From contig NZ_AP022586.1 in NCBI RefSeq assembly GCF_010731695.1, forward strand, positions 5,084,001 to 5,148,000: a DNA stretch of 64,000 bases. Direction: 5' to 3'. Both the position numbers and the translations under genes were made by a program. Numbering within the stretch: the stretch's first letter is position 1; each line of letters starts with the position of its first letter. This document shows, one piece after another, positions 9,533 to 17,818 of this stretch. The notes below the pieces were generated by a model that did not search any database, was not told the origin of the DNA, and saw only the letters and a program-made list of their open reading frames with translations. Source of the stretch: Mycolicibacterium litorale (lineage in GTDB: Bacteria; Actinomycetota; Actinomycetes; Mycobacteriales; Mycobacteriaceae).

Positions 9533-10924
9533 ATGAGCGCCCAGATACCGACACAACCCGACACCAGCCCGCCGGGATCGATCCCGACCGGCCTCAAGCG
9601 CGTCGTCGTCGCCTCGATGGCCGGCACGGTCGTCGAGTGGTACGAGTTCTTCCTCTACGGCACCGCGGCCACGCTGGTGTTCTCGAAGGTGTTCTTCTCG
9701 GAGACCACCAGCGAGCTCAACGCGATCTTCCTGGCGTTCGCGACCTACGCCGTCGGATTCGTCGCACGCCCACTGGGCGGTGTGGTGTTCGGCCACTTCG
9801 GCGACAAGCACGGCCGCAAGAAGCTGCTGCAGTTCAGCCTGATCCTGGTCGGCGCCGCCACGTTCCTGATGGGCTGTCTGCCGACCTACGGCCAGATCGG
9901 CTACTGGGCGCCGGCGCTGTTGGTGGCGCTGCGGTTCATCCAGGGCTTCGCCGTCGGCGGCGAATGGGGCGGCGCTGTGCTGCTCGTCGCCGAGCACAGC
10001 CCGAACCGCGAGCGCGGCTTCTGGGCGAGCTGGCCACAGGCCGGCGTGCCGGTGGGGAACATGCTCGCGACTGTGGTGCTGCTGGTGCTCACGGCGACGC
10101 TGCCCGAGTCGGCGTTCCTGTCGTGGGGCTGGCGGGTGGCGTTCTGGCTGTCGGCGGTCGTCGTCCTCATCGGGTACTACATCCGCACCAAGGTCACCGA
10201 CGCGCCGATCTTCGTGGCCGCCCAGCAGGAGGTGGAGCGGGCCAAGTCCACCTCGTACGGCGTGGTCGAGGTGCTCAAGCGCTACCCCCGCGGGGTGTTC
10301 ACCGCGATGGGTCTGCGCTTCGCGGAGAACATCATGTACTACCTCGTGGTCACGTTCTCGATCACGTACCTGAAGGTTCAGGTGGGCGCGGACACCAGCG
10401 ACATCCTCTGGTGGCTGCTCGCCGCGCACGCCGTGCACTTCCTCGTCATCCCGCTGGTGGGCCGGTTGTCCGACCGCGTCGGACGACGTCCGGTGTACAT
10501 CGTCGGAACCGTCCTCGCCGGCACCTGGGGCTTCTTCGCGTTCCCGATGATGAACAGCGGTCAGTACCTGGTCATCATGGGTGCGATCATCCTCGGCCTG
10601 ATGATCCACGCGCTGATGTACTCGCCGCAGCCGGCGATCATGGCCGAGATGTTCCCGACCCGCATGCGCTATTCCGGTGTCTCGCTGGGCTATCAGGTCA
10701 CCTCGATCGTCGCCGGATCGCTCGCGCCGCTCATCGCGGTGAAGCTGCTCGACATCTACGACTCGTCGGTGCCCATCGCGCTCTACCTCGCGGCCGCGGC
10801 CGTGATCACGCTCGTGGCTGCGCTGTTCAGCCGTGAGACGAAGGGTATCGACCTGGCCGATCTCGACGTCGCCGACCGCGAGGATCTGGCCCGGACCGCA
10901 GCGGCGAAAACCGGTCGCGCGTGA
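9533..10924 (+). CDS. MHS-family MFS transporter, probably for 3-hydroxybutyrate/acetoacetate
   Basis: 463 residues, major facilitator of the metabolite:H+ symporter (MHS) group. It has the MHS-typical start ASMAGTVVEWYEFFLYGTAA, the loop 2-3 motif GHFGDKHGRKKLL and the loop 8-9 motif GRLSDRVGRRPVY, with 12 predicted helices. ATG at 9533 is preferred over 9521 because GGAG at 9523-9526 precedes it by about 6 nt. It overlaps the dehydrogenase gene by 4 nt (GTGA). From its operon partners the substrate is most likely a ketone body or a related short hydroxy or keto acid; the sequence alone does not prove it. Confidence 0.8.
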   Translation: MSAQIPTQPDTSPPGSIPTGLKRVVVASMAGTVVEWYEFFLYGTAATLVFSKVFFSETTSELNAIFLAFATYAVGFVARPLGGVVFGHFGDKHGRKKLLQFSLILVGAATFLMGCLPTYGQIGYWAPALLVALRFIQGFAVGGEWGGAVLLVAEHSPNRERGFWASWPQAGVPVGNMLATVVLLVLTATLPESAFLSWGWRVAFWLSAVVVLIGYYIRTKVTDAPIFVAAQQEVERAKSTSYGVVEVLKRYPRGVFTAMGLRFAENIMYYLVVTFSITYLKVQVGADTSDILWWLLAAHAVHFLVIPLVGRLSDRVGRRPVYIVGTVLAGTWGFFAFPMMNSGQYLVIMGAIILGLMIHALMYSPQPAIMAEMFPTRMRYSGVSLGYQVTSIVAGSLAPLIAVKLLDIYDSSVPIALYLAAAAVITLVAALFSRETKGIDLADLDVADREDLARTAAAKTGRA

Positions 10925-11667
10925 GCGATCTCGCCGGCCGCGCCGCACTGGTGACCGGCGGTGCCAGCGGGATCGGTGAGGCGTGCGTGCGCGAACTCGC
11001 CGCCAGGGGCGCCACCGTCACCGTCGCCGACCGCGACGAGGCCGCCGCCACGGCACTGGCCGACGAGGTCGGCGGAGTCGCATGGGTGGTCGACCTGCTG
11101 GACGTGTCGGCGCTGGAGACCCTGACGCTGGACACCGACATCCTGGTCAACAACGCCGGCGTCCAGCGCATCGACCCGATCGTCGACTTCGCGCCGGAGA
11201 ACTTCCGGATGCTGATGACGCTGATGGTGGAGGCGCCGTTCCTGCTCATCCGCGCGGCGCTACCCCACATGTACGCCCAGCAGTTCGGGCGGATCATCAA
11301 CATCTCGTCGGTGCACGGGCTGCGCGCCTCGGAGTACAAGGTCGGCTACGTCACCGCCAAGCACGCGCTGGAGGGGTTGTCGAAGGTGACCGCTCTCGAG
11401 GGCGGGCCGCATCAGGTCACCAGCAACTGCGTGAACCCCGGCTACGTGCGGACACCGCTGGTCACCAAACAGATAGCCGATCAGGCCAAGGTGCACGGCA
11501 TCGGTGAAGATGACGTGGTGACCGAGATCCTGCTCAAGGAGAGCGCCATCAAGCGACTCGTCGAACCCGCCGAGGTCGGATCGCTGGTGGGCTGGCTGGC
11601 CTCACCGCAGTCCGGCATGGTGACCGGGGCGGCGTACACCATGGACGGCGGATGGAGCGCCCGGTGA
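10921..11667 (+). CDS. 3-hydroxybutyrate dehydrogenase (SDR)
   Basis: 248 residues, classical short-chain dehydrogenase. NAD site TGGASGIGEA, NNAG motif (VNNAGVQRIDP), catalytic Ser in ISSVHG, and Tyr/Lys in YVTAKHA. The HGLRAS region and the C-terminal TGAAYTMDGGWSAR are typical of D-3-hydroxybutyrate dehydrogenases. It would oxidise 3-hydroxybutyrate to acetoacetate. GTG at 10921 overlaps the transporter stop, and its own stop overlaps the next start, so three genes are translationally coupled. The neighbouring acetoacetyl-CoA synthetase supports the assignment. Confidence 0.8.
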   Translation: MSDLAGRAALVTGGASGIGEACVRELAARGATVTVADRDEAAATALADEVGGVAWVVDLLDVSALETLTLDTDILVNNAGVQRIDPIVDFAPENFRMLMTLMVEAPFLLIRAALPHMYAQQFGRIINISSVHGLRASEYKVGYVTAKHALEGLSKVTALEGGPHQVTSNCVNPGYVRTPLVTKQIADQAKVHGIGEDDVVTEILLKESAIKRLVEPAEVGSLVGWLASPQSGMVTGAAYTMDGGWSAR

Positions 11668-13601
11668 ACCAACCGCAGTGGGTGCCCACCGAGGACGACA
11701 TCGCGGGGGCGCGCGTCACCGACTTCGCGCGCTTCGTACACGAGCGCACCGGCGCCGACGTGTCCGACTACCACGCGTTGTGGCAATGGTCGGTCGACGA
11801 CCTCGCCGGCTTCTGGGGTGCGCTGTGGGAGTACTTCGAACTCGGCGAACCGCCCACCGAGGTGCTCGCCGACGCGGCGATGCCCGGAGCGCGCTGGTTT
11901 CCGGGGACACGGCTGAACTACGCCGACCAGGTGCTGCGGCACGCCCGCACCGACCGGCCTGCCATTCTCTACGTCGCCGAGGGCGGCGAGGTCACCGAGG
12001 TGTCCTGGGACGAGATGCTGAGGCGCGCAGCCGCATTCGCCCGCACCCTGCAGTCGATGGGCGTCGGGCCGGGCGACCGCGTCGCGGGTTATCTGCCGAA
12101 CGTGCCCGAAGCCGTCATCGCCTTCCTGGCCACCGCGAGCATCGGCGCGATCTGGAGCGCCTGCGGACAGGACTACACCGCCAAGGCCGCACTCGACCGG
12201 CTCGGACAGCTCGAACCGGTGGTCCTGATCGCCGCCGACGGCTACCGCTTCGGCGGCAAGACCCACGACAAGACCGCCGACGTCGCCGCACTGCGCGCCG
12301 GGCTGCCGACGGTGCGGACCGCCGTGCTCGTGTCGCGGATCGGAGCGGACGCGCCCGGCTCCGACTGGTTGGACTGGGCGGCGGCGACCGCTGACGGCGG
12401 AACGCTGCAACCGCTCGCCGTCGACTTCGACCACCCACTGTGGGTGCTGTACTCCTCGGGGACGACGGGGCTGCCGAAGGGCATCGTGCACGGACACGGT
12501 GGCGTGGTGGTCGAGCACCTCAAAGCCGTTGCGCTGCAATCCGACATCGGCGCCGGCGACACGTTTTTCTGGTTCACCAGCCCGAGCTGGATGATGTGGA
12601 ACTTCCAGGTCGCCGGTCTACTGGTCGGTGCGACCATCGTCTGCTACGACGGCAGCCCGACGTATCCGGCTCCCGACACGCTGTGGCGCATCGCCGCCGA
12701 GGTGCGCGCGACGGTACTGGGCACCAGCCCCGGCTACGTGCTGGCCTGCGACAAGGCCGGTGCCGTACCCCGCAAGGACCACGACCTGACCGCGCTGCGC
12801 ACCGTCGGCATCACGGGTTCGTCGCTACCGCCGAACTCGGCACTGTGGTTGCGCGACAACGTGGGTGAGCACGTGCAGGTGGCGTCGATCAGCGGCGGCA
12901 CCGACGTGGTGTCGGCGTTCATCGGCGGCGTCCGGACCGTTCCGGTGTGGCCGGGCGAGCTCTCCGCGCCCTACCTCGGCGCCGCTGTCGAGGCGTGGGA
13001 CACCGCGGGTAGGCCCGTACGCGGTGAGGTCGGCGAACTCGTCGTCACCAAACCGCTGCCGTCGATGCCGGTGAAGTTCTGGAACGACCCCGACGGAAGC
13101 CGTTACCGCGACGCCTATTTCGAGATGTACCCCGGGGTCTGGCGGCACGGCGACTGGATCACGGTCACCGACCACGGCAGCGTCATCGTGCACGGACGGT
13201 CGGATTCGACACTCAACCGTCACGGTATCCGGATGGGCAGCGCCGACATCTACCAGGCCGTGGAGCGTATGTCGGAGGTCGCCGAGGCCCTGGTGATCGG
13301 CGCGGAGCAACCCGACGGCGGCTACTGGATGCCGCTGTTCGTCACGCTCACCGACGACGCCGAACTCACCGACGACCTGAAGGACCGGATCTGCCAGACG
13401 ATCCGCACCGAGGTGTCGCCGCGGCACGTCCCCGACGACGTCCTGCTCGCACCCGGCATCCCGCACACGCGCACCGGGAAGAAGCTCGAGGTGCCGATCA
13501 AGAAGCTGCTCCAGGGCGGCGACCCGGCGCGCGTGGTGGAACCCACCGCGGTCGACGATCCGACGCTGCTGGACTGGTACGTCACGCAGCGGCGAAAGTG
13601 A
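11664..13601 (+). CDS. Acetoacetyl-CoA synthetase
   Basis: 645 residues, the usual length for acetoacetate-CoA ligase. The AMP-binding P-loop is at YSSGTTGLPKGIVHGHGG; also seen are the acetoacetyl-CoA-synthetase block WSACGQDYTAKAALDRL, the A8 hinge GRSDSTLNRHGIRMGSADIY and the A10 lysine region RTGKKLEVPIKKLL. It activates acetoacetate from the upstream dehydrogenase to acetoacetyl-CoA, which a thiolase then splits to acetyl-CoA. GTG at 11664 is chosen because it overlaps the previous stop and GGAG at 11654-11657 sits 6 nt before it; ATG at 11652 is the alternative. It ends 12 nt from convergent aspB. Confidence 0.88.
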   Translation: MNQPQWVPTEDDIAGARVTDFARFVHERTGADVSDYHALWQWSVDDLAGFWGALWEYFELGEPPTEVLADAAMPGARWFPGTRLNYADQVLRHARTDRPAILYVAEGGEVTEVSWDEMLRRAAAFARTLQSMGVGPGDRVAGYLPNVPEAVIAFLATASIGAIWSACGQDYTAKAALDRLGQLEPVVLIAADGYRFGGKTHDKTADVAALRAGLPTVRTAVLVSRIGADAPGSDWLDWAAATADGGTLQPLAVDFDHPLWVLYSSGTTGLPKGIVHGHGGVVVEHLKAVALQSDIGAGDTFFWFTSPSWMMWNFQVAGLLVGATIVCYDGSPTYPAPDTLWRIAAEVRATVLGTSPGYVLACDKAGAVPRKDHDLTALRTVGITGSSLPPNSALWLRDNVGEHVQVASISGGTDVVSAFIGGVRTVPVWPGELSAPYLGAAVEAWDTAGRPVRGEVGELVVTKPLPSMPVKFWNDPDGSRYRDAYFEMYPGVWRHGDWITVTDHGSVIVHGRSDSTLNRHGIRMGSADIYQAVERMSEVAEALVIGAEQPDGGYWMPLFVTLTDDAELTDDLKDRICQTIRTEVSPRHVPDDVLLAPGIPHTRTGKKLEVPIKKLLQGGDPARVVEPTAVDDPTLLDWYVTQRRK

Positions 13602-13613
13602 CGCTGTCGATCC

Positions 13614-14774
13614 TCAGCGCAGCCAGGCTCCGATCCGGTCCAGCGCCTCGGTGATGTCGGCGGTCGGCCCCGCGAACGACAGCCGGACGAACGAGCCGCC
13701 GTGCGCGGTATCGAAGTCGATTCCCGGTGCGATCGCCACGCCCGTCTCGGCCAGCAGCGTCGAACAGAACGACAGCGAGTCGCTGGTCAGATGCGAGACA
13801 TCGGCGTAGACGTAGAACGCGCCGTCGGTGGGCGCCAGCCGGTCGACGCCGACGGACCGCAGTCCGTCGAGCAGCAGGCGGCGGTTGTCGGCGTAGTGCG
13901 CCAGGAGCCCGTCGGCCTCGGCGATCGACTCCGGCGTGAACGCGGCGACCGCGGCGTGCTGCGCCAGAGCGGGCGGGCAGATGGTGAAGTTCCCGGTCAG
14001 CCGGTCCACGGCGCGGCGCAGCTCGGCCGGCACCAGAAGCCAGCCCAGCCGCCACCCCGTCATCGCGAAGTACTTGGAGAAGCTGTTGACCACCACCGCA
14101 TCTCGCGACGTCTGCCACGCGCAGCTGGTCGCGGGTGCGCCCTGGTAGACCAGGCCGTGGTAGACCTCGTCGCTGACCAGCCGGACGCCGGTCTGTTCAC
14201 ACCACCTGGCGATCGCGGCCAGTTCTTCCGGGGCGATCACGGTGCCGGTCGGATTCGCGGGGCTCGCGACGATGACGCCCTGAACCGGCGGGTCGAGTTC
14301 GGCGAGCATGGCGGCGGTCGGCTGGAAGCGGGTCTCTGCGCCACAGGGGATCTCGACGACCTCGCAGCCGAGCGCGGTCAGGATGTTGCGGTAGCAGGGG
14401 TAGCCGGGACTGGCGATCGCCACCCGGTCACCCACGTCGAAGCAGGCGAGGAACGTCAGCAGGAACCCGCCGGACGATCCGGTGGTGAGGATGACGTCGT
14501 CGATGCCCACCGTGAGGCCGAACTGGTCGGCGTAGCGGGCCGCGATCGCGGCGCGCAGTTCCGGGATCCCGAGCGCGACGGTGTACCCCAGTTGGTTGCC
14601 GTGCAGTGCGGCGACGGCGGCGTCGCGGACGGCGGTCGGCGCACCCGCGCTCGGTTGGCCTGCCGACAGGTTGACCAGGTCGCCGTGGGTGCGCTGACGT
14701 TCGGCGGCGGCCAGCCACACGTCCATCACATAGAACGGTGGGATGCCGGCGCGCAGCGCCACGTGGTCGTTCAC
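13614..14774 (-). CDS. aspB: Class I aminotransferase AspB (Rv3565-like)
   Basis: 386 residues, PLP fold type I. The PLP lysine is in VVNSFSKYFAMTGWRLGW, preceded by ASPANPTGTVI and SDEVYHGL, both typical of class I/II aminotransferases, and an Arg near the C-terminus binds the substrate carboxylate. The start is GTG at 14774, 10 nt after the end of fadE33. In M. tuberculosis the same gene (Rv3565) sits in the same orientation next to fadE33. Its substrate is not established, and a direct role in steroid breakdown is only implied by position. Confidence 0.85.
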   Translation of the reverse strand: MNDHVALRAGIPPFYVMDVWLAAAERQRTHGDLVNLSAGQPSAGAPTAVRDAAVAALHGNQLGYTVALGIPELRAAIAARYADQFGLTVGIDDVILTTGSSGGFLLTFLACFDVGDRVAIASPGYPCYRNILTALGCEVVEIPCGAETRFQPTAAMLAELDPPVQGVIVASPANPTGTVIAPEELAAIARWCEQTGVRLVSDEVYHGLVYQGAPATSCAWQTSRDAVVVNSFSKYFAMTGWRLGWLLVPAELRRAVDRLTGNFTICPPALAQHAAVAAFTPESIAEADGLLAHYADNRRLLLDGLRSVGVDRLAPTDGAFYVYADVSHLTSDSLSFCSTLLAETGVAIAPGIDFDTAHGGSFVRLSFAGPTADITEALDRIGAWLR

Positions 14775-14784
14775 TACATCGAGG

Positions 14785-15726
14785 CTAGAACACTTGAGCT
14801 TCGAGCCGGCGCAGCTGCTCGCGCGGCGACCCGAACAGCTGCGCGCTGCCGTGCGCCCGCTTGAAGTACAGCTGGATGTCGCTCTCCCAGGTGATCGCGA
14901 TACCGCCGTGCATCTGCACGGCCTCGGCGGCCACCGCGGTGAACGCCTCGCTGGCCGAGAACCGGGCGAGCGCCGCCGCCGTCGGGGAGGGGTCGCCGAG
15001 CGCTTCGTCGACGACGGCCTTGGCGGACTGCACCTTCACGTAGAGATCGGCCATCCGGTGCTTGAGTGCCTGGAAACTGCCGATCGGCCGACCGAACTGC
15101 ACGCGGTCCTTCGTGTACTCGACGGTCAGTTCGAGACAGCGGGTGGCCGCACCGATCTGCTCGACCGCCACGAGCAGCGCCGCGATGTCCGCCAGGCCCG
15201 GGTCGGTGCCGATCTCGGTGGTCTGCCCGGGCTCGAGGCGGGCCAGCCGGCGGGTCAGGTCCATCGCCTCGAGCTTGTGCGCTTCGAACGACGTCCACCG
15301 CGAAAGCCGTCCGTCCGCCACGCCGATCACCACGTCGGCGACGTCGCCGTTGACGACGTAGCCGGGGTCGAACGCCACCGCCCCGATCTGCGTGCCCTCG
15401 GCCAGCGCTCCGAGCGCCTCGGCATCCGGCTCGTCGGCCGACAGCAGCGCCAACTCCGCCAGTGTCGTGCCGAGCAGCGGGGTGGGCACGAGGTTCCTGC
15501 CGAGCTCGGCCAGCACTACCGCCGCATCCGCGAGTTCGCCGCCCGCACCGCCGAGCGCCTCGGGTACCACCAGTGCGGCCGCACCGACCTGCTCGCACAG
15601 CAGTCGCCACAGCGATTCGTCGTACCCGCGCTCGGAGGTCATCGCCTCCCGCACGGCGGCCGGCGACGCGTGCTTGTCGACCAGCGCCGCCACGGTCTCG
15701 CGCAGCAGTTCGCGTTCTTCGCTCAT
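14785..15726 (-). CDS. fadE33: Acyl-CoA dehydrogenase FadE33
   Basis: 313 residues, short-type acyl-CoA dehydrogenase subunit acting on rings C/D. It has a variable N-terminal helical domain, LDLTVEYTKDRVQFGRPIGSFQ and QMHGGIAITWESDIQLYFKRA in the C-terminal domain. Steroid dehydrogenases of this length work as alpha2beta2 heterotetramers in which one partner lacks a full FAD site; FadE31, 32 and 33 are reported to pair with one another. ATG at 15726 overlaps the fadE32 stop by 1 nt (TGATG). Last of fadD3-fadE31-32-33, read from the KstR2 promoter. Confidence 0.9.
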   Translation of the reverse strand: MSEERELLRETVAALVDKHASPAAVREAMTSERGYDESLWRLLCEQVGAAALVVPEALGGAGGELADAAVVLAELGRNLVPTPLLGTTLAELALLSADEPDAEALGALAEGTQIGAVAFDPGYVVNGDVADVVIGVADGRLSRWTSFEAHKLEAMDLTRRLARLEPGQTTEIGTDPGLADIAALLVAVEQIGAATRCLELTVEYTKDRVQFGRPIGSFQALKHRMADLYVKVQSAKAVVDEALGDPSPTAAALARFSASEAFTAVAAEAVQMHGGIAITWESDIQLYFKRAHGSAQLFGSPREQLRRLEAQVF

Positions 15727-16679
15727 CAGAAGGCCTCCAGAACCCGTGCACGGTGCCACGTCGGATCTCCCCACGCCGAGCGCAGCGCCTGCACCCGCAG
15801 CAGCCACAGCGACAGGTCGTGTTCGTGGGTGAAGCCGATCGCGCCGTGTGTCTGCAGCGACGAGCGGGCGGCCAGCAGCGCGGCCTCGGACGCGGCCACC
15901 TTTGCGGCGCTGACGTCCCGTGGCGTGTCGGCCGATCCCTCACCCAGCGCCAGCGCGGCGCCGTACACCAGCGGACGCGCCAACTCGATCGCGATGTGGA
16001 CGTCGGCCAGCTTGTGTTTGATCGCCTGGTACGACCCGATCGCCCGGCCGAACTGGTGACGTTGCTTGGCGTAGTCCACGGACTGGTCGAGCATCGACTG
16101 CGCCGCCCCCACCAGTTGCGCGGCCGTCGCCAGCGCCCCGAACTCGAAGGCGCGGTCCACGTCGGCGTCGCGCCCCGCACCGGATGTGCTCACCTCGAAC
16201 AGCTTTCGGCTGGGGTCGACGGACTCGTGCGAGGCTGTCGCGCTGGCCTCGCTGACGGTCCCGTCCTGCGCGAGCAGGATCAGACCTGAGGTCTCGGCGT
16301 CGACTGCGCGCGGCACGAGGGGCGGCATTGCGACGGTGACGACGAGTTCGCCTGCGGCCAGCGCGGCGCTGCGCTCGTCACCGCGGAGCAGGACCGGCGC
16401 GACCGCAACGGATTCCACCACCGGACCCGGTACGCACCAGCGGCCCAGCCGCTCGGCGGCGACCACCAGGTCGACCGGTGTGGCGTCGATACCGTCGTGC
16501 TCTTCGGCGACCATCAGTGCGGTCACCCCGAGATCGGCCAGCGTGGCCCACACCTTGCGGCCGGGCGCGGTGTCCCCGTCACCCCATGCGCGCACCGCGC
16601 CGGGCACGTCGGCGCCGGTCAGTGCCGCGTCGATGCTGGCGGCGAAGTCCCGCTGCTGATCGTCGAGTTCGAAGTTCAC
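15726..16679 (-). CDS. fadE32: Acyl-CoA dehydrogenase FadE32
   Basis: 317 residues, a second short acyl-CoA dehydrogenase subunit. Key segments are DQSVDYAKQRHQFGRAIGSYQ, with the QFGRxIGxxQ signature, and the C-terminal LQTHGAIGFTHEHDLSLW. The start is GTG at 16679, whose GTGA overlaps the fadE31 stop; the frame is open further upstream, but the coupling fixes the start. It corresponds to Rv3563 and, with FadE31, should form one of the heteromeric dehydrogenases acting on HIP-CoA-derived intermediates. The precise substrate cannot be read from sequence. Confidence 0.9.
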   Translation of the reverse strand: MNFELDDQQRDFAASIDAALTGADVPGAVRAWGDGDTAPGRKVWATLADLGVTALMVAEEHDGIDATPVDLVVAAERLGRWCVPGPVVESVAVAPVLLRGDERSAALAAGELVVTVAMPPLVPRAVDAETSGLILLAQDGTVSEASATASHESVDPSRKLFEVSTSGAGRDADVDRAFEFGALATAAQLVGAAQSMLDQSVDYAKQRHQFGRAIGSYQAIKHKLADVHIAIELARPLVYGAALALGEGSADTPRDVSAAKVAASEAALLAARSSLQTHGAIGFTHEHDLSLWLLRVQALRSAWGDPTWHRARVLEAF

Positions 16680-17818
16680 TTCGCTTGCCCTTTCGGCTCG
16701 CGGGGCAGACCCAACAGGCGCTCGGCGATGATGTTGCGCTGGATCTCGTTGGTGCCTGCGTAGATCGGGCCCCCGAGGGCGAACAGCAGACCATCGGTCC
16801 ACGGGTCGGCCAGCTCACCGTCGGCGCCCCGCAGGTCCAGCGCCGTCTGGTGCAGCGCCACATCGAGATCGGACCAGAACACCTTGGTGACCGACGATTC
16901 CGCGCCGAGTTCGCCGCCGGCCGCAACGCGGGTCACGGTGCCGAATGTGTGCAGGCGGTAGGCCTGCGCCTTGATCCACGCGTCGGCCACCCGCTCGGCA
17001 TACGCCGGATTGCGATTCTTCTTCCATTCGGCCACCAGCCGTTCGGCGGGCGCGAGGAACCGCGCCGGGCTGCGCAGCGACATTCCGCGCTCGTTGCTCG
17101 ACGTGCTCATCGCCGCGCGCCAGCCCTCGTTGACCTCGCCGATGACGTCGTGGTCGGGGACGAACACGTCGTCGAGGAAGATCTCCCCGAATCCGGTGTC
17201 GCCGCCGAGCTGGGCGATCGGGCGGACGGTGACGCCGTCGGCCTTCAGGTCGAACATGACGTACGTCAGGCCCTTGTGTCGCTGCGCGTCCGGGTCGGAG
17301 CGGAACAGGCCGAACGCCCGCTCCCCGAACACCGCCCGGGAACTCCAGATCTTCTGCCCGTTGAGTAGCCAGCCGCCGTCGGTGCGGGTCGCCGTCGACC
17401 GCAGCGACGCCAGATCGCTGCCCGACTCGGGCTCCGACCAGGCTTGCGCCCAGATCTCCTCACCGCTGGCCATCTTCGGCAGCACCCGGTCGAGCTGTTC
17501 TTCGGTGCCGTGCGCGAACAGCGTCGGCGCCAGCATGGACGTCCCGTTGGCGCTCGCGCGTCCGGGCGCCCCGGCGCGGAAGTACTCCTCCTCGAACACG
17601 ATCCACTGCAGCAGCGTCGCGTCGCGGCCGCCGTAGCGTTCCGGCCAGCTGATCACCGACAGGCCCGCGTCGAAAAGCACCTTGTCCCAGCGGCGGTGCT
17701 GTTCGAACCCCTCGGCGTTGTCGTAGGACTTCGTCGGGAAGTCGTCGCGGTGGGCGGCCAGGAACTCGCGCACCTCGGCGCGGAAGTCCTCGCTTGCGTC
17801 GTCGAATGTCAGGTCCAT
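16676..17818 (-). CDS. fadE31: Acyl-CoA dehydrogenase FadE31
   Basis: 380 residues, full-length acyl-CoA dehydrogenase. The flavin-binding middle domain has AWSEPESGSDLASLRSTATR and GQKIWSSRAVFGE, and the end has GTNEIQRNIIAERLLGLPRE, the standard FAD/tetramer motif that its shorter partners lack. It likely supplies the FAD site for heterotetramers with FadE32 or FadE33. ATG at 17818 is 1 nt from the fadD3 stop. Corresponds to Rv3562, KstR2 regulon. Confidence 0.92.
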   Translation of the reverse strand: MDLTFDDASEDFRAEVREFLAAHRDDFPTKSYDNAEGFEQHRRWDKVLFDAGLSVISWPERYGGRDATLLQWIVFEEEYFRAGAPGRASANGTSMLAPTLFAHGTEEQLDRVLPKMASGEEIWAQAWSEPESGSDLASLRSTATRTDGGWLLNGQKIWSSRAVFGERAFGLFRSDPDAQRHKGLTYVMFDLKADGVTVRPIAQLGGDTGFGEIFLDDVFVPDHDVIGEVNEGWRAAMSTSSNERGMSLRSPARFLAPAERLVAEWKKNRNPAYAERVADAWIKAQAYRLHTFGTVTRVAAGGELGAESSVTKVFWSDLDVALHQTALDLRGADGELADPWTDGLLFALGGPIYAGTNEIQRNIIAERLLGLPREPKGQAK

